The notes beneath the pieces were generated by a model that was not told where the DNA came from, did no database searches, and saw only the letters and a program-made list of their open reading frames with translations. Source: Bradyrhizobium forestalis (lineage in GTDB: Bacteria > Pseudomonadota > Alphaproteobacteria > Rhizobiales > Xanthobacteraceae). From it: a stretch of 64,000 nt of DNA. Both the position numbers and the translations under genes were made by a program. Shown here in pieces: positions 25,233 through 31,974 of this stretch (its first letter is position 1; each line of letters begins with the position of its first letter). The DNA is taken from NCBI RefSeq assembly GCF_002795245.1, contig NZ_PGVG01000001.1, positions 1-64,000 of the forward strand, read 5' to 3'.

Positions 25233-26972
25233 CTATCGCAGCCGGAGCACTGCGAGCAGCACGATGACCGCGCAGGCGAGGATCGCCGTGGTCAGCTTCC
25301 AGAACAGCAGCGGATTGCGCTCCAGCAGAGGCGTGGTCCGCGTGGCGAGATAGGCCGGATTGGGATTTCTGAGCTCGAAGACGAACTCGGAGAGATCTTC
25401 GTGGCGCTTGTAGGGATCTGGATGCAGCGCTTTCCTGAGCGCGCCGTCGATCCAGCCCGGGATGCCCCGCTCGGCATCGATCGCGGGGCGATATCGCAAT
25501 TTCCACGCGTCCGATCGTCCCCGGATCTTGGCAAGCTGGGCGCCGTAGGGCAGATGCCCGGTGAGCATCTGGTAGCAGATGGCGGCCAGTGAGAACATGT
25601 CGGACCGGGGCGATCCGCCCTCGCCAAGGAAATACTCCGGCGCCGTGTATTGGACCGTGCCGAGAATTTCGGCGTCGGCCGATCTCGGCGCCGCTTCGGC
25701 GACGCCCGCGACCCTGACCGATCCGAAGTCGATGATCTTGGCGGTGCCGGTCTTGTCGATCAGGACGTTGTCGGGCCTGAGATCCTGGTGCAGCATCTCC
25801 ATGCGGTGGAAGGCGCGAAGCCCGGTGGCGATCTGCTCGACGATCCTGCGCACCGTCTCCAGATCGGGACGCGGATTGTCGAGCATCCACTGCCGCAGCG
25901 TCTGCCCCTCGACGAACTCGGTCGCGACGTAAAGGTAGTTGCGCCGGGTCGATCTCGACTGCGGCTTGAGCACGTATGGACTGTCGATCCGCCGAGCAAT
26001 CCATTCCTCCATCAGGAAGCGCTTCAGATAGGCCTGGTTGTCGCGCAGATCGATCGAGGGAATCTTGAGTGCGACTGTTTCCTCGGTCTCCGCATCGATG
26101 GCGAGATAGATGTGGCTGCGGCTGCTGCCGTGGATCTCCCGGATGATCCGGTAGCCATCGAACGCCGCCCGCGGCTCCAACAGAGGCGGCAGGGGCAGCG
26201 TCGAGGTCCGATCGAAAACGCCCGTTTCCTCCGGCACTGCATCGATCCGCAGGATCTGGACGGTGATGTTGTCGTCGCTGCCGCGCCGATAGGCCTCCTC
26301 GACGATCGCCTTCGCCGCCCCGTCGAGTTCGGCTGCATGCTCGTTGATGGCGCTCGTGACGAAGCGATGATCGACGAATTCATACGCACCGTCGGTAGCC
26401 AGCAGGAACGTATCGCCGGCCTGGATCTCGACCGTCTGGTAGTCGATCTCGAGCTGCGGATTGATGCCGAGCGCGCGGCCGAGATAGGTCTGCTCCGACG
26501 ACACGATGATGCGGTGATCGTCGGTCAGCTGTTCGAGCGCCTTGCCGGCGACGCGGTAGATGCGGCAGTCGCCGACGTGAAAGATGTGCGCGGTAGCCGC
26601 CTTGATGACCATGGCGCTGAGGGTGCAGACATAGCCCTTGTCGCGGTCATAGGCATATTGGCTCTTGCGCGTCTGCGCATGCAGCCAGGAATTGGTCGCC
26701 TCCAGCACGCGGCGGGCGGAGGTCTTCACCGTCCAGGATTCCGACGTGCAGTAATAATCCATCAGGAAGCTCTTGACCGCCGACTCGCTGGCGATCTGGC
26801 TCACCGTGCTGGAGGAGATGCCGTCGGCGAGGACAGCCGCGATGCCCTTCAGGCTGAGCAGCGGCTCCTCCGGAATCAGGACGCCGTGAAAGTCCTGGTT
26901 GACGGGCTTGCGACCCTTGTCGGAATGCTGGCCGACCGAGATCAGGAGACCGGAGGTCATCGTCGCCACCAA
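25233..26972 (-). CDS. Bifunctional PP2C-type phosphatase / Ser-Thr protein kinase
   Basis: A 579-residue fusion. The N-terminal PP2C domain (about residues 10-245) shows the metal-binding set: KPVNQDF, VLADGIS, HVGDCRIY, LLATDGAYE and GSDDNITV. The kinase domain (about 272-540) has VALKIPS (ATP Lys), the catalytic loop LHQDLRPDNVLI (HQD in place of HRD), IIDFGSV and YTAPEYFLGE; the glycine loop is degenerate (EIHGSSRSH). A single membrane segment near the C terminus (LTTAILACAVIVLLAVL) anchors it. It lies 55 bp downstream of the nitrite-channel gene. Similar kinases sit in nitrate-assimilation clusters of pseudomonads, so a role in controlling nitrate or nitrite uptake is likely but unproven. 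Confidence 0.87.
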   Translation of the reverse strand: MVATMTSGLLISVGQHSDKGRKPVNQDFHGVLIPEEPLLSLKGIAAVLADGISSSTVSQIASESAVKSFLMDYYCTSESWTVKTSARRVLEATNSWLHAQTRKSQYAYDRDKGYVCTLSAMVIKAATAHIFHVGDCRIYRVAGKALEQLTDDHRIIVSSEQTYLGRALGINPQLEIDYQTVEIQAGDTFLLATDGAYEFVDHRFVTSAINEHAAELDGAAKAIVEEAYRRGSDDNITVQILRIDAVPEETGVFDRTSTLPLPPLLEPRAAFDGYRIIREIHGSSRSHIYLAIDAETEETVALKIPSIDLRDNQAYLKRFLMEEWIARRIDSPYVLKPQSRSTRRNYLYVATEFVEGQTLRQWMLDNPRPDLETVRRIVEQIATGLRAFHRMEMLHQDLRPDNVLIDKTGTAKIIDFGSVRVAGVAEAAPRSADAEILGTVQYTAPEYFLGEGGSPRSDMFSLAAICYQMLTGHLPYGAQLAKIRGRSDAWKLRYRPAIDAERGIPGWIDGALRKALHPDPYKRHEDLSEFVFELRNPNPAYLATRTTPLLERNPLLFWKLTTAILACAVIVLLAVLRLR

Positions 26973-27027
26973 GGCAAAGAGAACCTCACCCTACACGGGC
27001 GAGGCTCTCTTGTTGAGGTGCGTGTGA

Positions 27028-27867
27028 TCAGGCCGCGACGCGGGGCTTCGGAGCCTTGTCGGCCAGGCGCTTCGGCAGCGTCATGACATGCGTGGCGTAG
27101 AGGGTCATGCCGGTGAAGGCGAGGCCGCCGACGAGGTTGCCGAGCACGGTCGGAATCTCGTTCCAGATCAGATAGTCCATGATCGAGAACTTGGCGTGCA
27201 GCATCAGCCCCGACGGGAACAGGAACATGTTCACGACGGAATGCTCGAACACCATGTAGAAGAACACCAGGATCGGCATCCACATCGCGATGACCTTGCC
27301 GGAGACCGAGGTCGAGATCATGGCGCCGACGACGCCGGTCGAGACCATCCAGTTGCAGAGCATGCCGCGCATGAACAATGTCGCCATGCCTGCCGCGCCG
27401 TGCGCGGCATAGCCGAGGGTTCGGCCCTCGCCGATATTGCCGATGGCAGCGCCGACCTTGTCGGGTGCCTGGGTGAAGCCGAAGGTCGTGACGAAGGCCA
27501 TCATGAAGGCCACGGTGAAGGCGCCGGCGAAGTTGCCGACAAACACGAGGCCCCAGTTGCGCAGCACGCCACTGAGCGTGACGCCGGGGCGCTTGTCGAT
27601 CAAGGCGAGCGGGGAGAGCACGAAGACGCCGGTGAGGAGATCGAAGCCTAAGAGATAGAGCATGACGAAGCCGACCGGGAACAGCAGCGCGCCGATCAGT
27701 GGTTGGCCGGTGTTCACGTTGATCGTGACGGCGAACCAGGCGGCGAGGGCGAGGATCGCGCCGGCCATGTAAGCCCGGATGACGGTATCCCGGGTGGACA
27801 TGAAGATCTTGGACTCGCCCGCATCCACCATCTTGGTGACGAATTCCGAAGGCGCGAGATACGACAT
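27028..27867 (-). CDS. Formate/nitrite transporter (FNT) family protein, probable nitrite channel
   Basis: A 279-residue FNT channel with six membrane segments. The central His is in VFEHSVVNMFLFPSGL, and the LCNWMVSTGV and FVGNFAGAF segments match the family pore repeats. ATG 27867 has AAAGGA upstream; the longer frame has no extra domain. Position next to nitrate-uptake and reduction genes suggests nitrite (NirC-like) rather than formate. It is the first gene of an operon with the phosphatase-kinase and is divergent from nrtA across a region with NtrC-like boxes. Confidence 0.87.
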   Translation of the reverse strand: MSYLAPSEFVTKMVDAGESKIFMSTRDTVIRAYMAGAILALAAWFAVTINVNTGQPLIGALLFPVGFVMLYLLGFDLLTGVFVLSPLALIDKRPGVTLSGVLRNWGLVFVGNFAGAFTVAFMMAFVTTFGFTQAPDKVGAAIGNIGEGRTLGYAAHGAAGMATLFMRGMLCNWMVSTGVVGAMISTSVSGKVIAMWMPILVFFYMVFEHSVVNMFLFPSGLMLHAKFSIMDYLIWNEIPTVLGNLVGGLAFTGMTLYATHVMTLPKRLADKAPKPRVAA

Positions 27868-28108
27868 CAATGGTTCCTTTTGCTTCGTAAGTGAGATCGC
27901 ACGCCCCCTCAGAGAGCGCGGCTGAACGTCATCGGCCGTGCGGGCTGGCCGGCCGCGCACGAGGGCTATGGAAAGTCTGGAAGCCTTGGGAATCGCGTCA
28001 CGAGGACTTTAAAGCCGGGAAGGCCGCGAAGCAGTTGAGCTTCCGGGATGCAGCCGCCAGAGGCTGCAACAATGCGGCAAGCCGCAGTCTTCGTTGACGT
28101 CACAGGAG

Positions 28109-28126
28109 AAGCAAGTTGCGTGCCGT
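28109..28126 (-). promoter_or_regulatory. Sigma-54-type -24/-12 promoter for the FNT-kinase operon
   Basis: Reading the minus strand: ACGGCACGCAACTTGCTT. GG and GC are separated by 10 bp as required, with one mismatch to the TGGCACG-N4-TTGC consensus. The nearer NtrC-like box (28219-28233) is centred 114 bp upstream. The predicted start is about 230 bp ahead of the coding start. Confidence 0.6.
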
Positions 28127-28218
28127 CCGGCTACGTCGGAAAGGTGTAGATATATCAATATGATATGGCGCCGCTCGATCCGCTCATGATGCGGTCGGGG
28201 CCTCTTGCATGGGCGACT

Positions 28219-28251
28219 GCACAAGATTTGTGCGCCGCACAAGTATTGAGC
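28219..28251. promoter_or_regulatory. Tandem NtrC-like enhancer boxes
   Basis: Box 1 is GCACAAGATTTGTGC (28219-28233), a perfect GCAC-N7-GTGC palindrome. Box 2 is GCACAAGTATTGAGC (28237-28251), with one half degenerate. Centres are 18 bp apart. Their junction also forms the palindrome TTGTGCG-C-CGCACAA (28228-28242). The same pair recurs at 31685-31717. Confidence 0.65.
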
Positions 28252-28344
28252 AGTTCGCAAATTTCAGATGCGGAGCTCTCCTGCGACAGTCTGGCGCGGC
28301 CTCTTCAAGGCACTGATTATTAGATGTTTTTCCCAGTGTCGGGC

Positions 28345-28361
28345 TTGGCACGAAGCTTGAA
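28345..28361 (+). promoter_or_regulatory. Sigma-54-type -24/-12 promoter for nrtABC
   Basis: TTGGCACGAAGCTTGAA: the -24 block is perfect (TTGGCACG) and the -12 block is TTGA instead of TTGC, with GG-N10-GA spacing. Box 2 of the enhancer is centred exactly 115 bp upstream of the -12 G. Confidence 0.6.
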
Positions 28362-28459
28362 TAGTTCCAGGCCGACGCCATTGAAGCCGTCCCGCGAGAC
28401 TTTCTCATCCGATTTGCTGACGCCACCAGACGGGGGTCCTCCCCGTCGTGCGTTCGCAT

Positions 28460-28475
28460 GCGCCAAAGACGGCGC
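28460..28475 (+). promoter_or_regulatory. Hexaloop hairpin in the nrtA leader
   Basis: GCGCC-AAAGAC-GGCGC: a 5-bp stem with a six-base loop that has A at position 1 and G at position 4. This is the loop pattern recognised by ANTAR antiterminators such as NasT/NasR. A second leader hairpin GACGGGG-GTCCT-CCCCGTC precedes it at 28429-28447 but has a five-base loop, so the full two-hairpin ANTAR motif is not proven. Confidence 0.4.
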
Positions 28476-28546
28476 CACGGACGGACGGGCTGCTCGCGCG
28501 CACAGCCGCAAATCATTCCGCAACGACGCAAAGGACGACACTGCCT

Positions 28547-29869
28547 ATGACCAAACGCACCCGCCGGCCCTCCGAAACGACTGGCCTCAGCCGCCGTCAA
28601 TTGTTGAAGGCCACCGGCTCGACCGCTGCTCTTCTTGCCGCCGCCAAACTGAATTTCCCTGCCGGCGCCTTCGCGCAGGACGCAGGCCCTGAGGTCAAGG
28701 GGGCCAAGCTCGGCTTCATCGCGCTCTCCGATGCCGGCCCGCTCTTCGTCGCCAAGGACAAGGGCCTGTTCGCCAAATACGGCGTGCCCGACACTGACGT
28801 GCAGAAGCAGGCGTCCTGGGGCACCACGCGCGACAACCTCGTGCTCGGCTCCGAAGGCAACGGCATCGACGGCGCGCATATCCTCACCCCGATGCCGTAT
28901 CTGATCTCGGCCGGCAAGGTGACGCAGAACAACCAGCCGACGCCGATGTACATCCTGGCGCGGCTCAATCTCGATGCCCAGTGCATCTCGGTCGCCAAGG
29001 AATATGCCGGCCTCAAGGTCGGCGCGGATGCCTCGGTGCTCAAGGCCGCGTTCGAGAAGAAGAAGGCCGAAGGCAAGTCGGCCAAGGTCGCGATGACCTT
29101 CCCGGGCGGCACGCATGATCTCTGGATCCGCTATTGGCTCGCCGCAGGCGGCATCGACCCCGACAAGGACGTCGAGACCATCACCGTGCCGCCGCCGCAG
29201 ATGGTGGCGAACATGAAGGTCGGCACCATGGACGCGTTCTGCGTGGGCGAGCCCTGGCCCGGGCAACTGGTCCACCAGGGCATCGGCTACACCGCGGTCA
29301 ACACCGGTGAGATCTGGAGCAAGCATCCCGAAAAGTCGCTCGGCATGCGCGCGGCCTGGGTCGACAAGAACCCGAAGGCCGCAAAGGCGATCCTGATGGC
29401 GGTGATGGAGGCCCAGCAATGGGCCGACAAGGCCGAGAACAAGGAAGAGCTCGCCACCATCATGGCGAAGCGCCAGTGGATCAACTGCCCGGTCGAGGAC
29501 ATCGCCGATCGCGCCAAGGGCAAGTTCGACTACGGCCTCCCCGGCAAGGTGATCGAGAATTCGCCGCACATCATGAAGTACTGGCGCGACCATGCCTCCT
29601 ATCCGTTCCAGAGCCATGATCTCTGGTTCATGACCGAGGACATCCGCTGGGGCAAATACGAGGCTGGTTTCGACAGCAAGGCGCTGATCGCCAAGGTCAA
29701 CCGCGAGGACATGTGGCGCGACGCGGCCAAGACCCTCGGCGTCGCCGCTGCCGACATTCCGGCCTCCACCTCGCGCGGCAAGGAGACCTTCTTCGACGGC
29801 AAGGTGTTCGATCCGGAAAATCCGGCTGCCTATCTGAAGTCGCTCGCGATCAAGCGCGTCGAAGTCTGA
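28547..29869 (+). CDS. nrtA: Nitrate ABC transporter substrate-binding protein
   Basis: A 440-residue NrtA-type nitrate receptor. A Tat signal is seen at the N terminus: LSRRQLLKATGSTAALLAAA, cut near AFAQDAG. The mature part has the NrtA/NasF features LGFIALSDAGPLFVAKDKGL, MTFPGGTHDLWIRYWLAAGG and VGEPWPGQLVHQGIGYTA, with the length of NrtA rather than the shorter SsuA type. ATG 28547 has AAAGGA upstream. It leads nrtABC and is under a probable NtrC/RpoN promoter. Specificity (nitrate, perhaps nitrite) is supported by the following assimilation genes. Confidence 0.92.
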   Translation: MTKRTRRPSETTGLSRRQLLKATGSTAALLAAAKLNFPAGAFAQDAGPEVKGAKLGFIALSDAGPLFVAKDKGLFAKYGVPDTDVQKQASWGTTRDNLVLGSEGNGIDGAHILTPMPYLISAGKVTQNNQPTPMYILARLNLDAQCISVAKEYAGLKVGADASVLKAAFEKKKAEGKSAKVAMTFPGGTHDLWIRYWLAAGGIDPDKDVETITVPPPQMVANMKVGTMDAFCVGEPWPGQLVHQGIGYTAVNTGEIWSKHPEKSLGMRAAWVDKNPKAAKAILMAVMEAQQWADKAENKEELATIMAKRQWINCPVEDIADRAKGKFDYGLPGKVIENSPHIMKYWRDHASYPFQSHDLWFMTEDIRWGKYEAGFDSKALIAKVNREDMWRDAAKTLGVAAADIPASTSRGKETFFDGKVFDPENPAAYLKSLAIKRVEV

Positions 29870-29878
29870 TGGAGCCCC

Positions 29879-29903
29879 TGCGGCCGCCTTTGGGGCGGCC
29901 GCA
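29879..29903 (+). terminator. Intercistronic hairpin between nrtA and nrtB
   Basis: TGCGGCCGCC-TTTGG-GGCGGCCGCA, a 10-bp stem 9 bp past the nrtA stop, without a T-run. Such hairpins after binding-protein genes usually protect the upstream message and lower expression of the permease, rather than stopping all transcription. Confidence 0.65.
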
Positions 29904-29933
29904 TCGTCCTTGCCAAGCCGGAGAGAGATTGCG

Positions 29934-30830
29934 ATGAACATGCCTGCCACGAAGATTGAGGTTGAGACCGCGACGCCTGCCGCAGCCGCTGCGCCAGTCG
30001 TCGCGCTGACGCCGAAGCGGCCGCCGCGCGCCGAGACCTACGCGCGCATGGCCAGGGAGACCGCTGTTCGCGTGATCCCGCCGCTGGTCGTGATCGCGCT
30101 GCTGACGCTGGTGTGGGAGCTGGTCTGCCGGAGAGCCGGCTCGGCGCTGCCGCCGCCGTCAAGAGTGTTCAAGGACACCAAGGAGCTGATCCTCGATCCG
30201 TTCTTCGATCATGGCGGCATCGACAAGGGCCTGTTCTGGCATCTGTCCGCCAGTCTCCAGCGCGTCGCCTTCGGCTACTCGCTCTCGGCGATCGCCGGCA
30301 TCGCGCTCGGCGTGCTGGTTGGGCAGTCGGTCTGGGCGATGCGGGGGCTCGATCCGCTGTTCCAGGTGCTGCGCACCATTCCGCCGCTCGCCTGGCTGCC
30401 GCTCTCGCTCGCGGCGTTCCGCGACGGCCAGCCCTCGGCGATCTTCGTCATCTTCATCACCTCGATCTGGCCGATCATCATCAACACCGCGGTCGGCATC
30501 CGCAACATTCCGCAGGACTATCGCAACGTCGCGGCGGTGGTGCAGCTCAACCCGCTCGAGTTCTTCTCCAAGATCATGATCCCGGCGGCCGCGCCCTACA
30601 TCTTCACGGGCCTTCGCATCGGCATCGGCCTGTCGTGGCTTGCGATCGTCGCGGCCGAAATGCTGATCGGCGGCGTCGGCATCGGCTTCTTCATCTGGGA
30701 CGCCTGGAACTCCTCGCATATCAGCGAGATCATCCTGGCGCTGTTCTATGTCGGCATCGTCGGCTTCGTGCTGGACCGCATGATCGCTGGCCTCGGCAAG
30801 TTCGTCACCCGCGGCACCGCGCAGAACTGA
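29934..30830 (+). CDS. nrtB: Nitrate ABC transporter permease
   Basis: A 298-residue inner-membrane permease. After a 45-residue Ala/Pro-rich cytoplasmic start come six membrane segments; the EAA-type loop is AAVVQLNPLEFFSKIMIPAA followed by APYIFTGLRIGIGLSWLAIV. The FRDGQPSAIFVIF and INTAVGIRNIPQDYRNV segments are typical of NrtB. ATG 29934 follows GGAGAGAG. It forms the channel for nitrate import with NrtC. Confidence 0.92.
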   Translation: MNMPATKIEVETATPAAAAAPVVALTPKRPPRAETYARMARETAVRVIPPLVVIALLTLVWELVCRRAGSALPPPSRVFKDTKELILDPFFDHGGIDKGLFWHLSASLQRVAFGYSLSAIAGIALGVLVGQSVWAMRGLDPLFQVLRTIPPLAWLPLSLAAFRDGQPSAIFVIFITSIWPIIINTAVGIRNIPQDYRNVAAVVQLNPLEFFSKIMIPAAAPYIFTGLRIGIGLSWLAIVAAEMLIGGVGIGFFIWDAWNSSHISEIILALFYVGIVGFVLDRMIAGLGKFVTRGTAQN

Positions 30831-30841
30831 GGAGAGGGGAC

Positions 30842-31636
30842 ATGACCGCCTATCTGAAGCTCGATCACATCGACAAGGTCTTCACCCGCGGCGCCGCCAC
30901 CACGGAGGTGCTGAAGGACATCAACCTCACGATCGAAAAGGGCGAATACGTCTCGATCATCGGCCATTCCGGCTGCGGCAAGTCGACCCTGCTCAACATC
31001 ATCGCGGGGCTCACGACCGCCACCACCGGCGGCGTGCTGCTGGAAAACCGCGAGGTGAACTCGCCGGGGCCCGATCGCGCCGTGGTGTTCCAGAACCACA
31101 GCCTGCTGCCGTGGCTGACCGTCTACGAGAACGTCAAGCTCGGCGTCGACAAGGTTTTCGCCAAGACCAAGTCCCGCGCCGAGCGCGACGCCTGGGTGAT
31201 GCACAATCTCAACCTCGTGCAGATGGCCCATGCCAGGGACAAGCGTCCTTCCGAAATCTCCGGTGGCATGAAGCAGCGCGTCGGCATTGCGCGGGCGCTC
31301 GCCATGGAGCCGAAGGTGCTGCTGCTGGACGAGCCGTTCGGCGCGCTCGACGCGCTGACCCGCGCCCACTTGCAGGACTCGGTGATGGCGCTGCATCAGA
31401 AGCTCGGCAACACCATTCTGATGATCACCCATGACGTCGACGAGGCCGTGCTCTTGTCCGACCGCATCGTGATGATGACGAACGGGCCGAGTGCGCGCAT
31501 CGGTGAGGTGCTGGAGGTGCCGCTGGCACGGCCCCGCAAGCGGCTCGAGCTCGCGACCAGCGCCACGTATCTGAAGTGCCGTCAGCGCGTGCTCGAATTC
31601 CTCTACGAGCGTCATCGCTTCGTTGAGGCCGCGTAA
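30842..31636 (+). CDS. nrtC: Nitrate ABC transporter ATP-binding protein
   Basis: A 264-residue ATPase. Walker A is GHSGCGKST, the Q-loop is VVFQNHSLLPW, the signature is ISGGMKQRVGI, Walker B is VLLLDEPFGALD, and the His switch is ITHDVDEAV. It has no NrtA-like C-terminal domain, so it corresponds to the single-domain form (like cyanobacterial NrtD). It starts 11 bp after the nrtB stop with GGAGAGGGG upstream. Confidence 0.93.
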   Translation: MTAYLKLDHIDKVFTRGAATTEVLKDINLTIEKGEYVSIIGHSGCGKSTLLNIIAGLTTATTGGVLLENREVNSPGPDRAVVFQNHSLLPWLTVYENVKLGVDKVFAKTKSRAERDAWVMHNLNLVQMAHARDKRPSEISGGMKQRVGIARALAMEPKVLLLDEPFGALDALTRAHLQDSVMALHQKLGNTILMITHDVDEAVLLSDRIVMMTNGPSARIGEVLEVPLARPRKRLELATSATYLKCRQRVLEFLYERHRFVEAA

Positions 31637-31684
31637 ACCAAAGTTTAATGCGCGGAACGTTCGCGCCTAAATAATCGACACCTC

Positions 31685-31717
31685 GCTCAATCCTTGTGCG
31701 TCGCACAAGGATTGAGC
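31685..31717. promoter_or_regulatory. Tandem NtrC-like enhancer boxes before narK
   Basis: GCTCAATCCTTGTGC (31685-31699) and GCACAAGGATTGAGC (31703-31717) are inverted copies of each other, 18 bp centre to centre, and overlap the palindrome TTGTGCG-T-CGCACAA. Layout and sequence match the boxes at 28219-28251. As RNA the same segment could form a 15-bp hairpin, so a terminator role for nrtC is an alternative. Confidence 0.65.
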
Positions 31718-31810
31718 GAATCGCAAATTATGCGAGCGAAAAAGCCCTGCAAGAATTTCGGGCAATGCGAATAACATCCTGAAATCCCTGTATTACCAGC
31801 GTCTGCGCAG

Positions 31811-31827
31811 TTGGCACGAAAATTGAA
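31811..31827 (+). promoter_or_regulatory. Sigma-54-type -24/-12 promoter for narK operon
   Basis: TTGGCACGAAAATTGAA, with GG-N10-GA spacing. It is nearly identical to the nrtA element and stands at the same distance (115 bp) from the second enhancer box. Confidence 0.62.
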
Positions 31828-31936
31828 ACGTCTTTGCGCGACGCCAACGACGACGTCCCTCAACATCATCAATCAGCATCGTGACTCGCCACCGGGGTGA
31901 AGCCTCGGAGCGCGCCTCCGTGGCCGGAGGCTGAGC

Positions 31937-31950
31937 CTGCAACGACGCAG
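31937..31950 (+). promoter_or_regulatory. Hexaloop hairpin in the narK leader
   Basis: CTGC-AACGAC-GCAG: 4-bp stem, six-base loop with A1 and G4, the ANTAR-type loop pattern. The core GCAACGACGCA also occurs 26 bp before the nrtA start (28520-28530), where the stem is weaker. Confidence 0.35.
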
Positions 31951-31974
31951 CGGTGAGCTTAGAAGGGATACTCA

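Larger units (their letters stand above)
27868..28546. promoter_or_regulatory. Divergent nitrogen-control region between FNT channel and nrtA
   Basis: About 680 bp without a gene. Two tandem NtrC-like boxes lie at 28219-28251. Outward-facing sigma-54-type promoters lie at about 28109-28126 (minus) and 28345-28361 (plus). Both transcripts would have long leaders (roughly 230 and 175 nt) rich in hairpins, for example 28429-28447 and 28460-28475 on the nrtA side. This fits two levels of control: NtrC/RpoN start and a leader-RNA step. Confidence 0.7.
31637..31974 (+). promoter_or_regulatory. narK upstream control region
   Basis: A 338-bp gap. It holds tandem NtrC-like boxes (31685-31717), a small hairpin TCGCA-AATTA-TGCGA (31721-31735), a sigma-54-type promoter (31811-31827) and a leader of about 138 nt. 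The leader contains the stem GCCTCCG-TGGC-CGGAGGC (31914-31931), which can be replaced by an earlier CGGAG/CTCCG pairing, and CTGC-AACGAC-GCAG (31937-31950). Confidence 0.65.

Noticed and set aside
28019..28100. Possible ANTAR hexaloop in the leader of the nitrite-channel operon
   Set aside because: On the minus strand GCAGCC-TCTGGC-GGCTGC has a six-base loop with G at position 4 but T at position 1, so it does not meet the known pattern.
28184..29950. 588-codon open frame on the minus strand
   Set aside because: Antisense to nrtA and its promoter region; composition typical of a shadow frame.
31684..31718. Inverted repeat as a terminator of nrtC
   Set aside because: The stem is strong but no T-run follows, and the same sequence with the same spacing occurs before nrtA, where no gene end is present; an enhancer explanation fits both.
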